Positions 18,670 through 27,150 of a stretch of 64,000 bases of DNA are shown one piece after another. Location: positions 10,416,001 to 10,480,000 of the forward strand of contig NZ_CP070225.1 of NCBI RefSeq assembly GCF_021631985.1, written 5' to 3'. Under the pieces are notes generated by a model. The model was not told where the DNA came from. It saw only the letters and a program-made list of their open reading frames with translations, and ran no database searches. Position 1 is the stretch's first letter; the number at the start of each line of letters is the position of its first letter. This DNA comes from Sandaracinus amylolyticus (GTDB taxonomy: Bacteria > Myxococcota_A > Polyangia > Polyangiales > Sandaracinaceae). The position numbers and the translations under genes are program-made.

Positions 18670-19332
18670 ATGTTCGACACCGGCTACGTGACGGTCGCGC
18701 GCTGGAAGGGAACGCCCATCCGCGTGCACTGGAGCACGCCGATCGGGATGCTGCTCTTCGGGCGCTTCGCGTTCGTGCCCGGGTTCTGGCTCGGATATCT
18801 GCTGATCGTCGGGCTGCACGAGATGGGTCACGCGTTCCTGATGCGACGCGTCGGCCTCCACGCGAGCTCGATCGAGATCCACGCGCTCGGCGGTCAGGCG
18901 CGCTACGGCGGCGGGCGCGCGGTCTCGCCGTGGCAGCGCTCGGTGGTCGCGTGGGGTGGCGTGCTCGCCCAGGCGCTGCTGCTGATCGTCGCGCTCGTGG
19001 TGTCGGCGCTCGTGCCGATCACCAGCGTGTTCGTCGCGCAGCTGCTCTCGGCGCTGACCTGGACGAACGTCTGGATCATCGCGCTCAACCTGATGCCGCT
19101 GCCGCCGCTCGACGGCGCCGATGCCTGGAAGCTGCCGCGCCTGTGGCGCGAGCGTCGCGGTCGCCGTGCGGCGCGCGTGGCGCGCGAGCGGATCGAGGTG
19201 CGGGTCCCGCCGCGCGCCCGGGTGGAGCGCGAGCTCGAGCTGGGCGAGGTCGACGAGGAGAAGGTGCGCGAGACGGTGCGCCGTGCCCTCGCCGATGCAG
19301 CGCGCGATTCGCGCAAGCGCGACGTGCAATAG
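18670..19332 (+). CDS. Site-2 protease family (M50) membrane metalloprotease
   Basis: A 220-aa membrane protein with the zinc motif HEMGH (50-54) inside a helix and the third ligand region NLMPLPPLDGAD (140-151), matching the minimal S2P/SpoIVFB-type core. Such proteases cut membrane-embedded substrates, often anti-sigma factors. The C-terminal 60 residues are highly charged and probably cytoplasmic. There is no PDZ domain. The substrate is not evident; it lies upstream of a TerB-like gene with a separate promoter. Confidence 0.87.
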   Translation: MFDTGYVTVARWKGTPIRVHWSTPIGMLLFGRFAFVPGFWLGYLLIVGLHEMGHAFLMRRVGLHASSIEIHALGGQARYGGGRAVSPWQRSVVAWGGVLAQALLLIVALVVSALVPITSVFVAQLLSALTWTNVWIIALNLMPLPPLDGADAWKLPRLWRERRGRRAARVARERIEVRVPPRARVERELELGEVDEEKVRETVRRALADAARDSRKRDVQ

Positions 19333-19354
19333 ACGGAACACCCGCGCGATCGGG

Positions 19355-19360
19355 TAGTCT
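19355..19360 (+). promoter_or_regulatory. -10-like TAGTCT before the TerB-like gene
   Basis: TAGTCT lies 9 nt before the ATG at 19370, the same box and short spacing as at 9780-9785. No convincing -35 box is seen. Confidence 0.35.
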
Positions 19361-19369
19361 CCGCGCTCT

Positions 19370-19714
19370 ATGAACCTCGCGGATCTCACGGCGGAAGAGA
19401 AGCTCGCGCTCGGCGGGCTGGTGCGGTTGATCGTGCGCGCGGACGGCGCGTTCTCGGAGCTCGAGGAGGCTCGCATCGATCGCATCGGCGACGAGCTCGG
19501 CGGGCGCGACGCGTTCTGGAAGGTGATCTCCGACTCGGCGCAGGCGTTCCCCGACGAGCAGGGGATCCGCACCGCGACGCTGAAGGTCACGCGGCCCGAG
19601 GCGCGCGAGCTGATCCTCGGGGTGATCGCGGGCATCGCCGCGGCGGACACGATCTCGCCCGCCGAGATGGGCCTCATCGACGCGGTGCGCGCTGCCTGGG
19701 GAGTGAGCGCGTGA
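19370..19714 (+). CDS. TerB-like protein
   Basis: A 114-aa all-helical protein. LVRLIVRADGAFSELEEARIDRI and the closing AAADTISPAEMGLIDAVRAAWG are typical of the TerB/TerB-like fold, where two acidic patches (DG-x-F-S-E-x-E and AD-x-I-S-x-x-E) bind a metal. TerB-like proteins are cytoplasmic or membrane-associated stress and signalling components; the partner here is unknown. It is translationally coupled to the next gene (GTGA overlap at 19711). Confidence 0.75.
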   Translation: MNLADLTAEEKLALGGLVRLIVRADGAFSELEEARIDRIGDELGGRDAFWKVISDSAQAFPDEQGIRTATLKVTRPEARELILGVIAGIAAADTISPAEMGLIDAVRAAWGVSA

Positions 19715-20190
19715 GCGTGCCGGGGGGGACGCCGCCGCCCGGCGGCGGTGGCTGGGGACCGCCGCAGGGAGGCGCCCCGGCGCCCGCGTATGGCGCGCCA
19801 CCGCCGTCGTACTCGCAGCCGGGACCCCCGCCGGGTCAGGGTTGGACGCCGCAGCCGCCACAGGTCACGCCGCCGGGCGGGCCCAACGAGCCGAAGGGCA
19901 CGTGGATCGGCGTCGCGCTCTCGGTGCTCTTCCTGCTGGGCTCGTTCCTCGCGTGCGCGGTCACGGGCATCGTCGCGGTGAACGAGAGCGAGCACTTCGC
20001 GATGCAGGTCGCCTACGTGACGGTGCCGACGATCGTCGCGGGGCTCTTCCCGTGGATCGTGGCGCTGCTGCTGCGGAAGAAGGGGACGGGCATTGCGGTC
20101 GGCGCGCCGATCGGGTGCGGATGCCTGACCTGGGTGGTCTCGCTGGTCGGGATCATCGTGTTCTTCGAGGTGATCTGGCCGGCGCTCTAG
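19711..20190 (+). CDS. Gly/Pro-rich small membrane protein coupled to TerB-like gene
   Basis: A 159-aa protein: about 65 residues of Gly, Pro, Tyr and Gln low complexity, then three hydrophobic helices (about 68-90, 98-122 and 132-158), the last beginning CGCLTW. The GTG start overlaps the TerB-like stop. The low-complexity arm resembles those of membrane-tethered scaffolding proteins, but no function can be assigned. A 32-bp perfect palindrome follows the stop. Confidence 0.7.
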   Translation: MSVPGGTPPPGGGGWGPPQGGAPAPAYGAPPPSYSQPGPPPGQGWTPQPPQVTPPGGPNEPKGTWIGVALSVLFLLGSFLACAVTGIVAVNESEHFAMQVAYVTVPTIVAGLFPWIVALLLRKKGTGIAVGAPIGCGCLTWVVSLVGIIVFFEVIWPAL

Positions 20191-20210
20191 GGCGCTCTCG
20201 TCGCCGTCGC

Positions 20211-20242
20211 CGTTCACGACCACGTCGACGTGGTCGTGAACG
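20211..20242. terminator. Perfect 32-bp palindrome between convergent genes
   Basis: CGTTCACGACCACGTC (20211-20226) is followed immediately by its exact reverse complement. It sits in the 63-bp gap between the stops at 20190 (+) and 20254 (-), so it can act as a shared bidirectional terminator. There is no loop sequence and no T-tract. A dimeric operator is less likely given the convergent context. Confidence 0.65.
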
Positions 20243-20253
20243 ACGCCCCGGCC

Positions 20254-21591
20254 TCAGCGATCCTGCGTCATGTCGCGGAAGCGCACGCCCGCGTAGCGCG
20301 CCGCGAGCAGCCACACCGCGACCAGCGCGATCACCGCGATGCTGAGCCAGCGGATCGTCGAGAAGTCGGTGAACACCGTGGTCACGAGCAGGCTCACGCC
20401 GACCGCGATCGACTTCGCGAAGCGCTGCACGAACATGTCGAGGAACGCCTTCGCCTTGTACTTCTCGTCGCGGCTCGTCGGCGTGTAGAGCGCTTCCTTC
20501 GCCGACTGGTTGATCGAGTAGCTGAACGCGTTGTCGGCGGTGTTGAGCAGGCTGCCGCTCCAGAGGATCGGCACGATCAGGTAACCCGTCGACGCGGCGA
20601 GGATCACCAGCGGCGTCGTCATCAGCGACACCACGAGCGGGAAGCGGCTCATCACCAGCGTCGTCACGAAGATCTGCACGAAGAGCGCGGCGACGTTGGT
20701 GATCGTGAAGACGAGCGCGAACTGCTCGCCGATCGCCTCGTCGTCGAGGAAGTGCGCGACCGTCGACGTGAACTGGAAGTCGAGCAGCGTCGACACGATC
20801 TCGTAGAGCCCGACGATCGCCGCGATCGCGAGGAGATACGGCGAGTGCGCCACCAGGCGCGCGCCGGCGATCACCGGATTGCCCACGTCGGGCGCGCTCG
20901 GCGCCGACGCTCGCACCGGCTCGGGATCGCGCGCCTCGCGACCCGCGACGACGCGACCGGCCAGGCCCGCGAGCAGCGCCGCGACCGCGGTCGTGCCCAC
21001 GCAGATCCACAGCCACGTCGAGTGCTCGATCGAGTCGATCCACGCCGAGAGCACCGAGCTCCCGAACGCGCCGCCCGCGACGCCGCCGAGCACGATCGGC
21101 GGGTAGAGCCGCTTCGCCTCCTCGGGGCTCACGCTGTCGTTCAGGAACGCGAAGAACGTCGCGACCATCAGCGTCGTGTAGAGGTCGCCCAGCAGGTAGA
21201 ACGACCACACGACGAAGTGGCCCGGGTCCGTGATGACGAGCGCGTACCCCGCGAGCGCGACCACGAAGAACCCCGCGAACACGAACGTGAGCTTCTCGCG
21301 GTGCAGCGTGCGCGAGAGCGCCGAGAACACGATCACCGCGAGCGCGGCGACCACCATGTTCGCGACCTTCGCGAGGAGCTCGGCCTGGGCGGCGTGCAGG
21401 TGCCAGCCCGCGAGGTCGAGCCCGTGCTCGTCGTAGAAGGCGACGAAGATCCCCTTCTTGATCGGCTTGAGCACCCAGAACGTCGCGATCACCAGGAAGA
21501 AGTGGGCGAACATCGGGATCGCCAGCGGCCACTCGCCGGGTCGCACGTCGAGGAGCGAGCGAACGGGCGATTTTTTCTGGGTATCGGGCAC
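20254..21591 (-). CDS. Npt/Tlc-like nucleotide transporter (MFS-type)
   Basis: A 445-aa, roughly 12-helix protein. The first helix region, VIATFWVLKPIKKGIFVAF, matches the VLRPLRDALF-type motif at the start of ATP/ADP translocase-like (Npt1/Tlc) proteins, and the loop RLYPPIVLGGVAGGAFGS is also characteristic. The family exchanges NTPs and NDPs across membranes in intracellular bacteria and plastids; free-living bacterial members have no established substrate. The GTG at 21591 is preferred because upstream starts run into the divergent PAP2 gene. A second, larger member of the same family is 2 kb away (23355). Confidence 0.75.
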   Translation of the reverse strand: MPDTQKKSPVRSLLDVRPGEWPLAIPMFAHFFLVIATFWVLKPIKKGIFVAFYDEHGLDLAGWHLHAAQAELLAKVANMVVAALAVIVFSALSRTLHREKLTFVFAGFFVVALAGYALVITDPGHFVVWSFYLLGDLYTTLMVATFFAFLNDSVSPEEAKRLYPPIVLGGVAGGAFGSSVLSAWIDSIEHSTWLWICVGTTAVAALLAGLAGRVVAGREARDPEPVRASAPSAPDVGNPVIAGARLVAHSPYLLAIAAIVGLYEIVSTLLDFQFTSTVAHFLDDEAIGEQFALVFTITNVAALFVQIFVTTLVMSRFPLVVSLMTTPLVILAASTGYLIVPILWSGSLLNTADNAFSYSINQSAKEALYTPTSRDEKYKAKAFLDMFVQRFAKSIAVGVSLLVTTVFTDFSTIRWLSIAVIALVAVWLLAARYAGVRFRDMTQDR

Positions 21592-21617
21592 GTCGGGTCG
21601 CGCAGCTTGCCTCGACG

Positions 21618-22619
21618 ATGGGCACGGCGCTCGCCGTTCCGAGCCTGGACGTTCGGGCAGCAACCCTGGCGCATTCGCGATCCGGGCATCAGGGTTTCCG
21701 CCGCGCTCTCCTCCTCCGACGTCCTGCCAGCGAGCTGTCGAGCTTGGCGAAGACCCCGCTCCTCCGAACCTCCGCGCTCGCGCTCGCGCTCGTCGCGAGC
21801 ACGTCGATCGCCTCCGCGCAGGAGGCCGCGCCCAGCGCGTCGCCGAGGTCCGCGTCTGCCGGGGTCACCTCGCCGATGCCGCCCACGATCGTCGAGCCGG
21901 TGCGCGACTTCGCGCTGACCCTCGCGCCCGCGCCGGTCAGCGACGGGCGCTGGCGGGGCGGCATCCTGTTCGACGAGGCGTTCCGCTCGGCGATCCGGCT
22001 GAGCGCGGTCGAGGACCAGGAGATCGCGCGACACGTCAGCGACGTGTTGCTCCTCACGGTGCCGCTGGTCGCCCTCGTCGACGGCCTCGCGACGCCGCTC
22101 GCCCAGGGCAACGGCGAGCTCGCGTGGCGGGCGACGTTCGCGCACGTGCTCGCGCTGGGCGTGACGCTCGGCGCGGGTGAGATCGTGAAGCGCGCGGCGG
22201 GGCGTGCGCGGCCCTTCGAGCGCGACTGCGCCGAGGACCCCACGCGTCGCGGCTGCGGCGACTCCGACATCTTCTCGTCGTTCTACAGCCTGCACAGCGG
22301 CGTCACGTTCACGTCGGCGGGCTTCATGTGCGCGATGCACGGCGTGCGCGGCATGTACGGGAACACCGCGGCCGACGCGACCGCGTGCGGCGTGTCGATC
22401 GCGATGGCGGCGACCACCGGGCTGCTGCGGGTGGTCTCGGATCGCCACTACATCTCCGACGTGCTCGTCGGGGCGGCGCTCGGGTTCCTGGTGGGGTTCT
22501 TCCTGCCGCTCGCGATCGTGCCCGAGATCGACCACGCGCAGCCGACGCCGGTCACGCCGCAGGCCCTCGAAGGGCCGCCGCCGGTGATGATCGGGCCGAC
22601 GTTCTCCGGAACGTTCTGA
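21618..22619 (+). CDS. Exported PAP2-family phosphatase
   Basis: A type 2 phosphatidic acid phosphatase-related enzyme, 333 aa from the ATG. The three PAP2 motifs are visible: KRAAGRARPF, SFYSLHSG (PSGH-like, with the catalytic His) and SDRHYISDVLVG (R-x5-H-x3-D). It should dephosphorylate lipid or undecaprenyl phosphates outside the membrane. Residues 43-68 are a good signal peptide (ALALALVASTSIASAQ), so the in-frame TTG at 21744 may be the real start; neither start has a clear ribosome site. The motif-2 Pro is replaced by Leu, but the His and Ser-Gly remain. Confidence 0.87.
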   Translation: MGTALAVPSLDVRAATLAHSRSGHQGFRRALLLRRPASELSSLAKTPLLRTSALALALVASTSIASAQEAAPSASPRSASAGVTSPMPPTIVEPVRDFALTLAPAPVSDGRWRGGILFDEAFRSAIRLSAVEDQEIARHVSDVLLLTVPLVALVDGLATPLAQGNGELAWRATFAHVLALGVTLGAGEIVKRAAGRARPFERDCAEDPTRRGCGDSDIFSSFYSLHSGVTFTSAGFMCAMHGVRGMYGNTAADATACGVSIAMAATTGLLRVVSDRHYISDVLVGAALGFLVGFFLPLAIVPEIDHAQPTPVTPQALEGPPPVMIGPTFSGTF

Positions 22620-22649
22620 TCATCGATCGTCGGAGAGGCTTCGGCGAGA

Positions 22650-22834
22650 GGCGCGGGGCGGTGGGTCCGACGCCCTGTGTGCTCGCGGGCTGCCGTACGA
22701 GAGGGCGCGAGCGTCGGGAAGCGGTGGGCGCATCGCGGCGCGCACTTCGCGCTCTGCCGCGATGCTTCGATCAGTCTGTGGTCGGCCTCGGTGGCCCCCG
22801 TCGCACGAGGGCGTCGGACCCACCGCCCCGCGCC
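22650..22834. repeat. 185-base element closed by a perfect 27-bp inverted repeat
   Basis: The arms 22650-22676 and 22808-22834 are exact reverse complements (left arm begins GGCGCGGGGCGG). Inside are at least three smaller stems: GCTCGCG/CGCGAGC (22681-22712), GCATCGCGGC/GCCGCGATGC (22730-22765) and GGCC/GGCC (22784-22796). Folded as RNA this gives a closed multi-branch shape. It could be a structured RNA, or a miniature transposable element with 27-bp terminal inverted repeats, though no target-site duplication is visible at the borders. Confidence 0.6.
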
Positions 22835-23115
22835 CGGTACCGCGGTTCTGCCGCCTCGCGTGGTGAGGTGGTGGATGGCTCGCGCCCGGTCCGCGCTTCG
22901 CCGCGGCCCGGACCCTCGCGTGTAGCACCGCGCTTCGCGCGTGTGCGCGCTGGCGCGCGGTACGAGCTGCATGCGGATGGGCTCGATGAGGAGCGCATCG
23001 ATCCTCCGCGCCCCGACGGGAGGATCGAATCCGGGTCGAGGGGGTGCGAATCGCCGTCGTGTGGGGCCTCGATCGCGACAAGCCGGCCGCGCGAGCCCGA
23101 TGAGCTGGGCTCGGA

Positions 23116-23184
23116 AGGCCAGATGTCGGCCTCGCGACCCCGGTGCGCCGGCCTCGAGAGGCCAGATGTCGGCCTCGCGACCCC
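23116..23184. repeat. 26-bp direct repeat, two copies at 43-bp spacing
   Basis: The unit starting AGGCCAGATGTCGGCC occurs at 23116-23141 and 23159-23184 without mismatch. Each contains a small GGCC/GGCC inverted repeat around AGATGTC. A period of 43 is not a multiple of three, so the repeat is not coding. Function unknown. Confidence 0.6.
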
Positions 23185-23273
23185 CGGAGGTGGCCTTTGG
23201 ACCCCCTCCCTCAGGGGGGTGGGAAAAACAGGGCAATTGTGCCGCGAATTTGCGTGTTTCTTCGTCGGCGCGT

Positions 23274-23337
23274 GATCGAAATTCGATCGATCTGCGTCAA
23301 CTCGCGATCGAAATTCGATCGATTTGTGTCGACTCGC
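23274..23337. repeat. Two tandem 32-bp units, each with an inverted repeat
   Basis: Units 23274-23305 and 23306-23337 differ at only three or four positions. Each starts with GATCGAAATTCGATC, an inverted repeat with 7- to 8-bp arms around a single central base; a partial third unit (GAATCGATC) follows at 23342. They end about 20 bp before the stop of the transporter gene at 23355. They look like binding sites for a dimeric protein or a 3'-end structure, not coding DNA. Confidence 0.6.
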
Positions 23338-23354
23338 GCGCGAATCGATCGCGC

Positions 23355-25655
23355 TCAGCCCCGCGGGCGTACGATCGGCAGGCTCTCTTGCGAGCGCAGC
23401 AGCTCCGCGACGATCTCCTCGCGGCTGCGCGCGCGGATCTCGGAGCGCGGGCGCGCTGCGAGCACCGGGATCAGCGAGCTGCGCACCGGCTCGGGCACGA
23501 CGTTCTCGAGCAGCTCGATCGCGGTGCCGCGGATCTTCTCGTCATGCGCCGACAGGCCGCGCAGCGCGAGCTGCAGCGACTCGCCCTCGACCACCAGCGA
23601 GAGCAGCGTGAGCACGTACTGCAGGCTGCGGCTCGCGCGCATGCGCACCAGCTCGTCGAGCGAGATCGGCTCGTCGTCGTGGTGATCCGGGTGGTTCGGG
23701 TCGTGGGGCGCGATCGTCGCGACCGCGCTCCAGGTCGCGCCGCGCTCGCCGAGCTCGCGCTCCACCGCGCCGAACACGACGGTGCTCGGCGGCGCCAGCG
23801 CGGAGTCGGTCGACGCGAGGTGCACCAGCGCGCGCGCACACTGGAAGCGCACCTCGAGCCGCGGATCGTCGAGCCCCGAGATCAGTCCCTCCGCGGCGCG
23901 CCGCGACGTGCTCACCCGCAGCACGCGCGGGATGCGGAACCGGATCTCGAAGGGCGTGCGCAGATCGAGCAGCGCGTCGATCAACGTGCCGGTGACGCTC
24001 GGCGCGACACGACGGAGCGCGGCGAGCGCGTCGCGACCGAGCTCGGGGTGCGCGAGCAGGTGCAGCGTGATCGGCACGAGCTCGGCGTCGAGCGGCGCGT
24101 CGAGCGCGGCGCGGGTGCGATCGATCGCGCCCGACGCGATCGCGGCGAAGCGCTGCACGATGCTGGGCTCGGTCGGGTGCACCGCGGGCGGCGCCTCGCC
24201 CTCCACCTGCGGCTCGGGGTGCGACTGCACGTCGGCGGTCGCGGCGGCGATCGCCGCGGCCTCGATGCTGCTCAGCGCGGGGCTCTGCCGGCGCAGCGAC
24301 TCGATCTCGGCGAGCAGGCGCTCGCGATCGATCGCCATCGCGGTGTCGGAGAGCGTGCGGCGTGTGGTCGCGTCGAGCGCGCTCTGCTCGTCGAGCTCGA
24401 GCGTCCCGCTGCGCAGCGCTTCCTGCAGCGCCTCGACGTAGCCGCGCGCGATCGAGGGGACCAGGAGCAGCGAGAAGAGCGCCGCGCCCGCCGCGACCAC
24501 CGCGGGCACGATGCCCGGCATGTCGTGCCAGCCGTAGATCAGCGCGAGGACCGCGAGGCTCCCGAGCGCATCGCCGACGCGCGTCGCGGCCACGTCGACG
24601 AGCGTCTTGGTCGGCCGTTTGGTCTGGGGCGGCAGCGGCGTGAAGAAGAGCTCGTACGCCGAGCGATAGAGCGAGTTCGAGAGCACGCTCTCGGCGCCGC
24701 GCAGCACGATCAGCGCGCCGAACGGAAGGCCGAGCAAGAGGCCGAGGCCGCCGAACGCGACGACCAGCGGCGAGAGCGCGACGATGCCGTAGAGCGGGAG
24801 GCGATCGAGCACCGTGCGCCCGAGCCCCGACTGCACGAGGAACGTGACGAGGCTGGTGCCCGTGTAGAACCACGCGAAGAAGCGCACGAGCGAGGTCTCG
24901 TCGACGTACGCCGCGTCGGCCTGCGCCTTGAACGCGTAGTCGAGCAGCGCGGCCCACACCGCGGCGAGCAGCGAGAGCGCGGAGAGCGTGCGCAGGTACG
25001 GCGTGCGGCCGACGAGCTTCAGCGCGCGCGCGGTCTGCGGCTCGGAGAGGGGCGTGCCGTCCTCGTCGGCGAGGCCTCGCCCGAACCGGTGGATCAGCGC
25101 CCCCGCGGCGATGCTCGCGCCGGCGAGCACGAGCAGCATCGGACGCGCGCCGAGGTTGCCCGCGATCACGTCGGCCGAGACGCCGCCGAGCACACCCCCG
25201 AAGGTGCCGCCCGCCGCGACGCGCGAGACGAACGCGCGCGCCCGCCGGGGATCGTAGCGCTCCGAGACGAGGGTCCAGAACCCGCTGATCAACACCGAGC
25301 CCAGCGCCGCGACGTGCAGGTAGATCGCGACCGCGACTCCGTCGCGGAAGAGCGGCTGTGCGAGCCACTCGATCGCGAAGAAGGTCGCGTTCACGCCGAG
25401 CGCCGCGGGCACGGTGCGCGAGGGCCCGCGGACCGCCATCGCGTTCGACATCGCGAGCACGGCGAGCAGCGAGAGCAGCGCGCCCGCGCCCATGACGATC
25501 GGGAGGCGGCGCGGATCGAACGACGTGAGGAAGAGCGCGTCGCGGGTCGCCTTGCCCGCGACCTGCTGAGCGACGAGCAGCGCGGCCGCGCCGCCGGCGA
25601 GGAAGAGCTCCGCGCGCTTGGTCGTCGGCGATGCAGGTGCGCGCTCCCGCGTCAC
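23355..25655 (-). CDS. Npt/Tlc-like MFS transporter fused to HEAT-like repeats
   Basis: A 766-aa protein. Residues 15-430 form about 12 helices; VAQQVAGKATRDALFLTSF near the start and AAGGTFGGVLGG in a middle loop resemble ATP/ADP translocase-like (Npt1) carriers. The C-terminal 300 residues are soluble helical pairs in HEAT-like style (for example HLLAHPELGRDALAALRRV and EGLISGLDDPRLEVRFQCAR). Similar transporter-HEAT fusions are known as an uncharacterised branch of the family. It is the last gene of a one-direction cluster with the barrel gene 25 nt upstream, the kinase-like lipoprotein and a Ser/Thr kinase. Substrate unknown; nucleotide transport is an inference from family. Confidence 0.77.
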   Translation of the reverse strand: MTRERAPASPTTKRAELFLAGGAAALLVAQQVAGKATRDALFLTSFDPRRLPIVMGAGALLSLLAVLAMSNAMAVRGPSRTVPAALGVNATFFAIEWLAQPLFRDGVAVAIYLHVAALGSVLISGFWTLVSERYDPRRARAFVSRVAAGGTFGGVLGGVSADVIAGNLGARPMLLVLAGASIAAGALIHRFGRGLADEDGTPLSEPQTARALKLVGRTPYLRTLSALSLLAAVWAALLDYAFKAQADAAYVDETSLVRFFAWFYTGTSLVTFLVQSGLGRTVLDRLPLYGIVALSPLVVAFGGLGLLLGLPFGALIVLRGAESVLSNSLYRSAYELFFTPLPPQTKRPTKTLVDVAATRVGDALGSLAVLALIYGWHDMPGIVPAVVAAGAALFSLLLVPSIARGYVEALQEALRSGTLELDEQSALDATTRRTLSDTAMAIDRERLLAEIESLRRQSPALSSIEAAAIAAATADVQSHPEPQVEGEAPPAVHPTEPSIVQRFAAIASGAIDRTRAALDAPLDAELVPITLHLLAHPELGRDALAALRRVAPSVTGTLIDALLDLRTPFEIRFRIPRVLRVSTSRRAAEGLISGLDDPRLEVRFQCARALVHLASTDSALAPPSTVVFGAVERELGERGATWSAVATIAPHDPNHPDHHDDEPISLDELVRMRASRSLQYVLTLLSLVVEGESLQLALRGLSAHDEKIRGTAIELLENVVPEPVRSSLIPVLAARPRSEIRARSREEIVAELLRSQESLPIVRPRG

Positions 25656-25680
25656 CTCGTCGCCGCTCCTCGCCCGACCA

Positions 25681-27150
25681 TCAGAAGCCCTCCTGCATGC
25701 CCGCGGTGATGCGCAGCACGGCGGGCTCGGCGCCGCGCTCGAAGGTGTCGGTGCCGAACCCGATCTGGATCGTGAACGACTGATCGGGATCGCCGACCGT
25801 GCGCAGGCCGAGCGCGAACGACATGCGGAGCTTCGCGGGATCGAACCCGTCGAGCTCGGCGCCGAATGCGTTTCCGGTGGTGACGTTCACGAACCCGTCG
25901 ACGGTGATCCAGATCGGATAACGGTACTCCAGCGTCGCCCAGACGATGCTCTCTCCGTAGAGCCATCCGCGCCGGAAGCCGACCATGCGGCCGCGCCCCG
26001 AGAGATCGGGCAGCTCGGTGAACGGCACCGGCAGCTCGCCGAGCGCGGTCGCGAATTCCGCGCCACCCCAGAGCCCGAGCGTGCGCCCCTGGCTGATCTC
26101 CCAGTACGCGCCCACCGCGCCGCCGTAGGTGAGCCAGCGGCGATCCTCGGCCTGGAGCAGGTCGAAGCCCTGCTCGACGAACGCCTCGACGCGCACGCCG
26201 CTGCCCTCGATCGGCCTCGGCTGTCGCGAGTCGATCGAGCCCTCGAGCCGCTGTCGGTACGCGACGTAGCCTTCCCAGCCCGGCGGGTACGGGAGCCAGC
26301 CCTGCGCGACTCCGTCGCTGAGCGTGAGCTGGTCGTCATCGTCGTCGATCCAGTCGGTGTCGTAGAACTCGTAGCCGCGCACGCCGGCCTCGATGCGAAG
26401 GTGGCTCGAGCGCCAGGGACGGAACGCGAACGCGATCTCACCCTCGACCGAGCGCGCGCCGTAGCGCACGAGCTCGTCGCTCTCGCCCTGTCCGTTCAGC
26501 GCGGCGAGCAGGTAGTCGGGGCGCATCGTGCCCGCGATCTTCGCCTGCACCATCGTGCCGTGATCGTCGAACGAATAACGATCGAGCACCGATGCGCGCA
26601 GCCAGTCGACGCCGCCGAAGCCGAGCTGGAAGCGCAGCCCGTTGCGCGGCACGACGACGTTGTCGGTCCAGAGGTAGAGCCCGCCGCTGGGCTGGAACCC
26701 GAAGTCGACGAAGAGCGTCGGCACGAGGCCCCACTCCGGCTCTTCTTCGGCGAAGGGCGGGAACTGGAACGCGCCCCAGCGCTCGCGCTCACCGGTCGTG
26801 AGGATCCATCCGAGCGGGCGGCGGATGATCCACTCGAACACGAGCTGCACCGGGAAGAAGATCACCCGCGGGATCCAGAGGATCGCGTCCTCGAAGGAGA
26901 TGCCGGGATCGGGGCGGCCATCGAAGTCCGGCACCTCGCGGCGACCGATCGACGGAGGATCGCCCTCGATGTCGTCCTCCATGCCCTGATCGCCCGCGCT
27001 GTCGTCGGCGCGGCGCTGCTGCTCGGCGGCGCTCGCGCCGGGGCCGAGATCGTCGCCGTCCTCGCCGTCCTGTCCGGTCTGCGCGTGGACGAGCGTGGGG
27101 CTCGTCGCGATCGCGATCGCGACGATCGCTGGAAGCAGGACGCGCATCAT
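25681..27150 (-). CDS. BamA/surface-antigen-like outer membrane barrel
   Basis: A 489-aa exported protein: signal peptide (VLLPAIVAIAIATSPTLVHAQ), about 60 acidic residues, a conserved-looking amphipathic stretch (PRVIFFPVQLVFEWIIRRP), then about 380 residues of alternating beta strands ending in RITAGMQEGF with a C-terminal Phe, as in outer-membrane barrels. LEYRYPIWITVDGFVNVTTGNAF is like the last strands of the BamA/Omp85 surface-antigen domain. POTRA repeats are not evident. The ATG overlaps the stop of the upstream lipoprotein gene (ATGA), so both are made together. A role in surface display or assembly is inferred. Confidence 0.72.
   Translation of the reverse strand: MMRVLLPAIVAIAIATSPTLVHAQTGQDGEDGDDLGPGASAAEQQRRADDSAGDQGMEDDIEGDPPSIGRREVPDFDGRPDPGISFEDAILWIPRVIFFPVQLVFEWIIRRPLGWILTTGERERWGAFQFPPFAEEEPEWGLVPTLFVDFGFQPSGGLYLWTDNVVVPRNGLRFQLGFGGVDWLRASVLDRYSFDDHGTMVQAKIAGTMRPDYLLAALNGQGESDELVRYGARSVEGEIAFAFRPWRSSHLRIEAGVRGYEFYDTDWIDDDDDQLTLSDGVAQGWLPYPPGWEGYVAYRQRLEGSIDSRQPRPIEGSGVRVEAFVEQGFDLLQAEDRRWLTYGGAVGAYWEISQGRTLGLWGGAEFATALGELPVPFTELPDLSGRGRMVGFRRGWLYGESIVWATLEYRYPIWITVDGFVNVTTGNAFGAELDGFDPAKLRMSFALGLRTVGDPDQSFTIQIGFGTDTFERGAEPAVLRITAGMQEGF

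Larger units (their letters stand above)
22620..23354. other. 735-base repeat-rich non-coding region
   Basis: No convincing gene is seen on either strand; short open frames here have no family features and break across the repeats. The region contains a 185-base structure closed by a perfect 27-bp inverted repeat (22650-22834), several further G+C hairpins to about 23000, two copies of a 26-bp direct repeat (23116-23184), a CCCCCT/AGGGGG hairpin (about 23202-23218) and two tandem 32-bp units (23274-23337). The last 110 bases are clearly more AT-rich than the surroundings. Confidence 0.7.

Noticed and set aside
22650-22834. tRNA-like or rRNA element suggested by the branched folding
   Set aside because: The arms and loops do not fit a tRNA (27-bp closing stem, no T-loop or anticodon pattern) and there is no rRNA similarity that I can recognise.
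22620-23275. Small genes in the 735-base gap on either strand
   Set aside because: Candidate frames consist of Arg/Ser/Pro/Gly low complexity, cross the inverted repeat, and show no start signals or recognisable domains.
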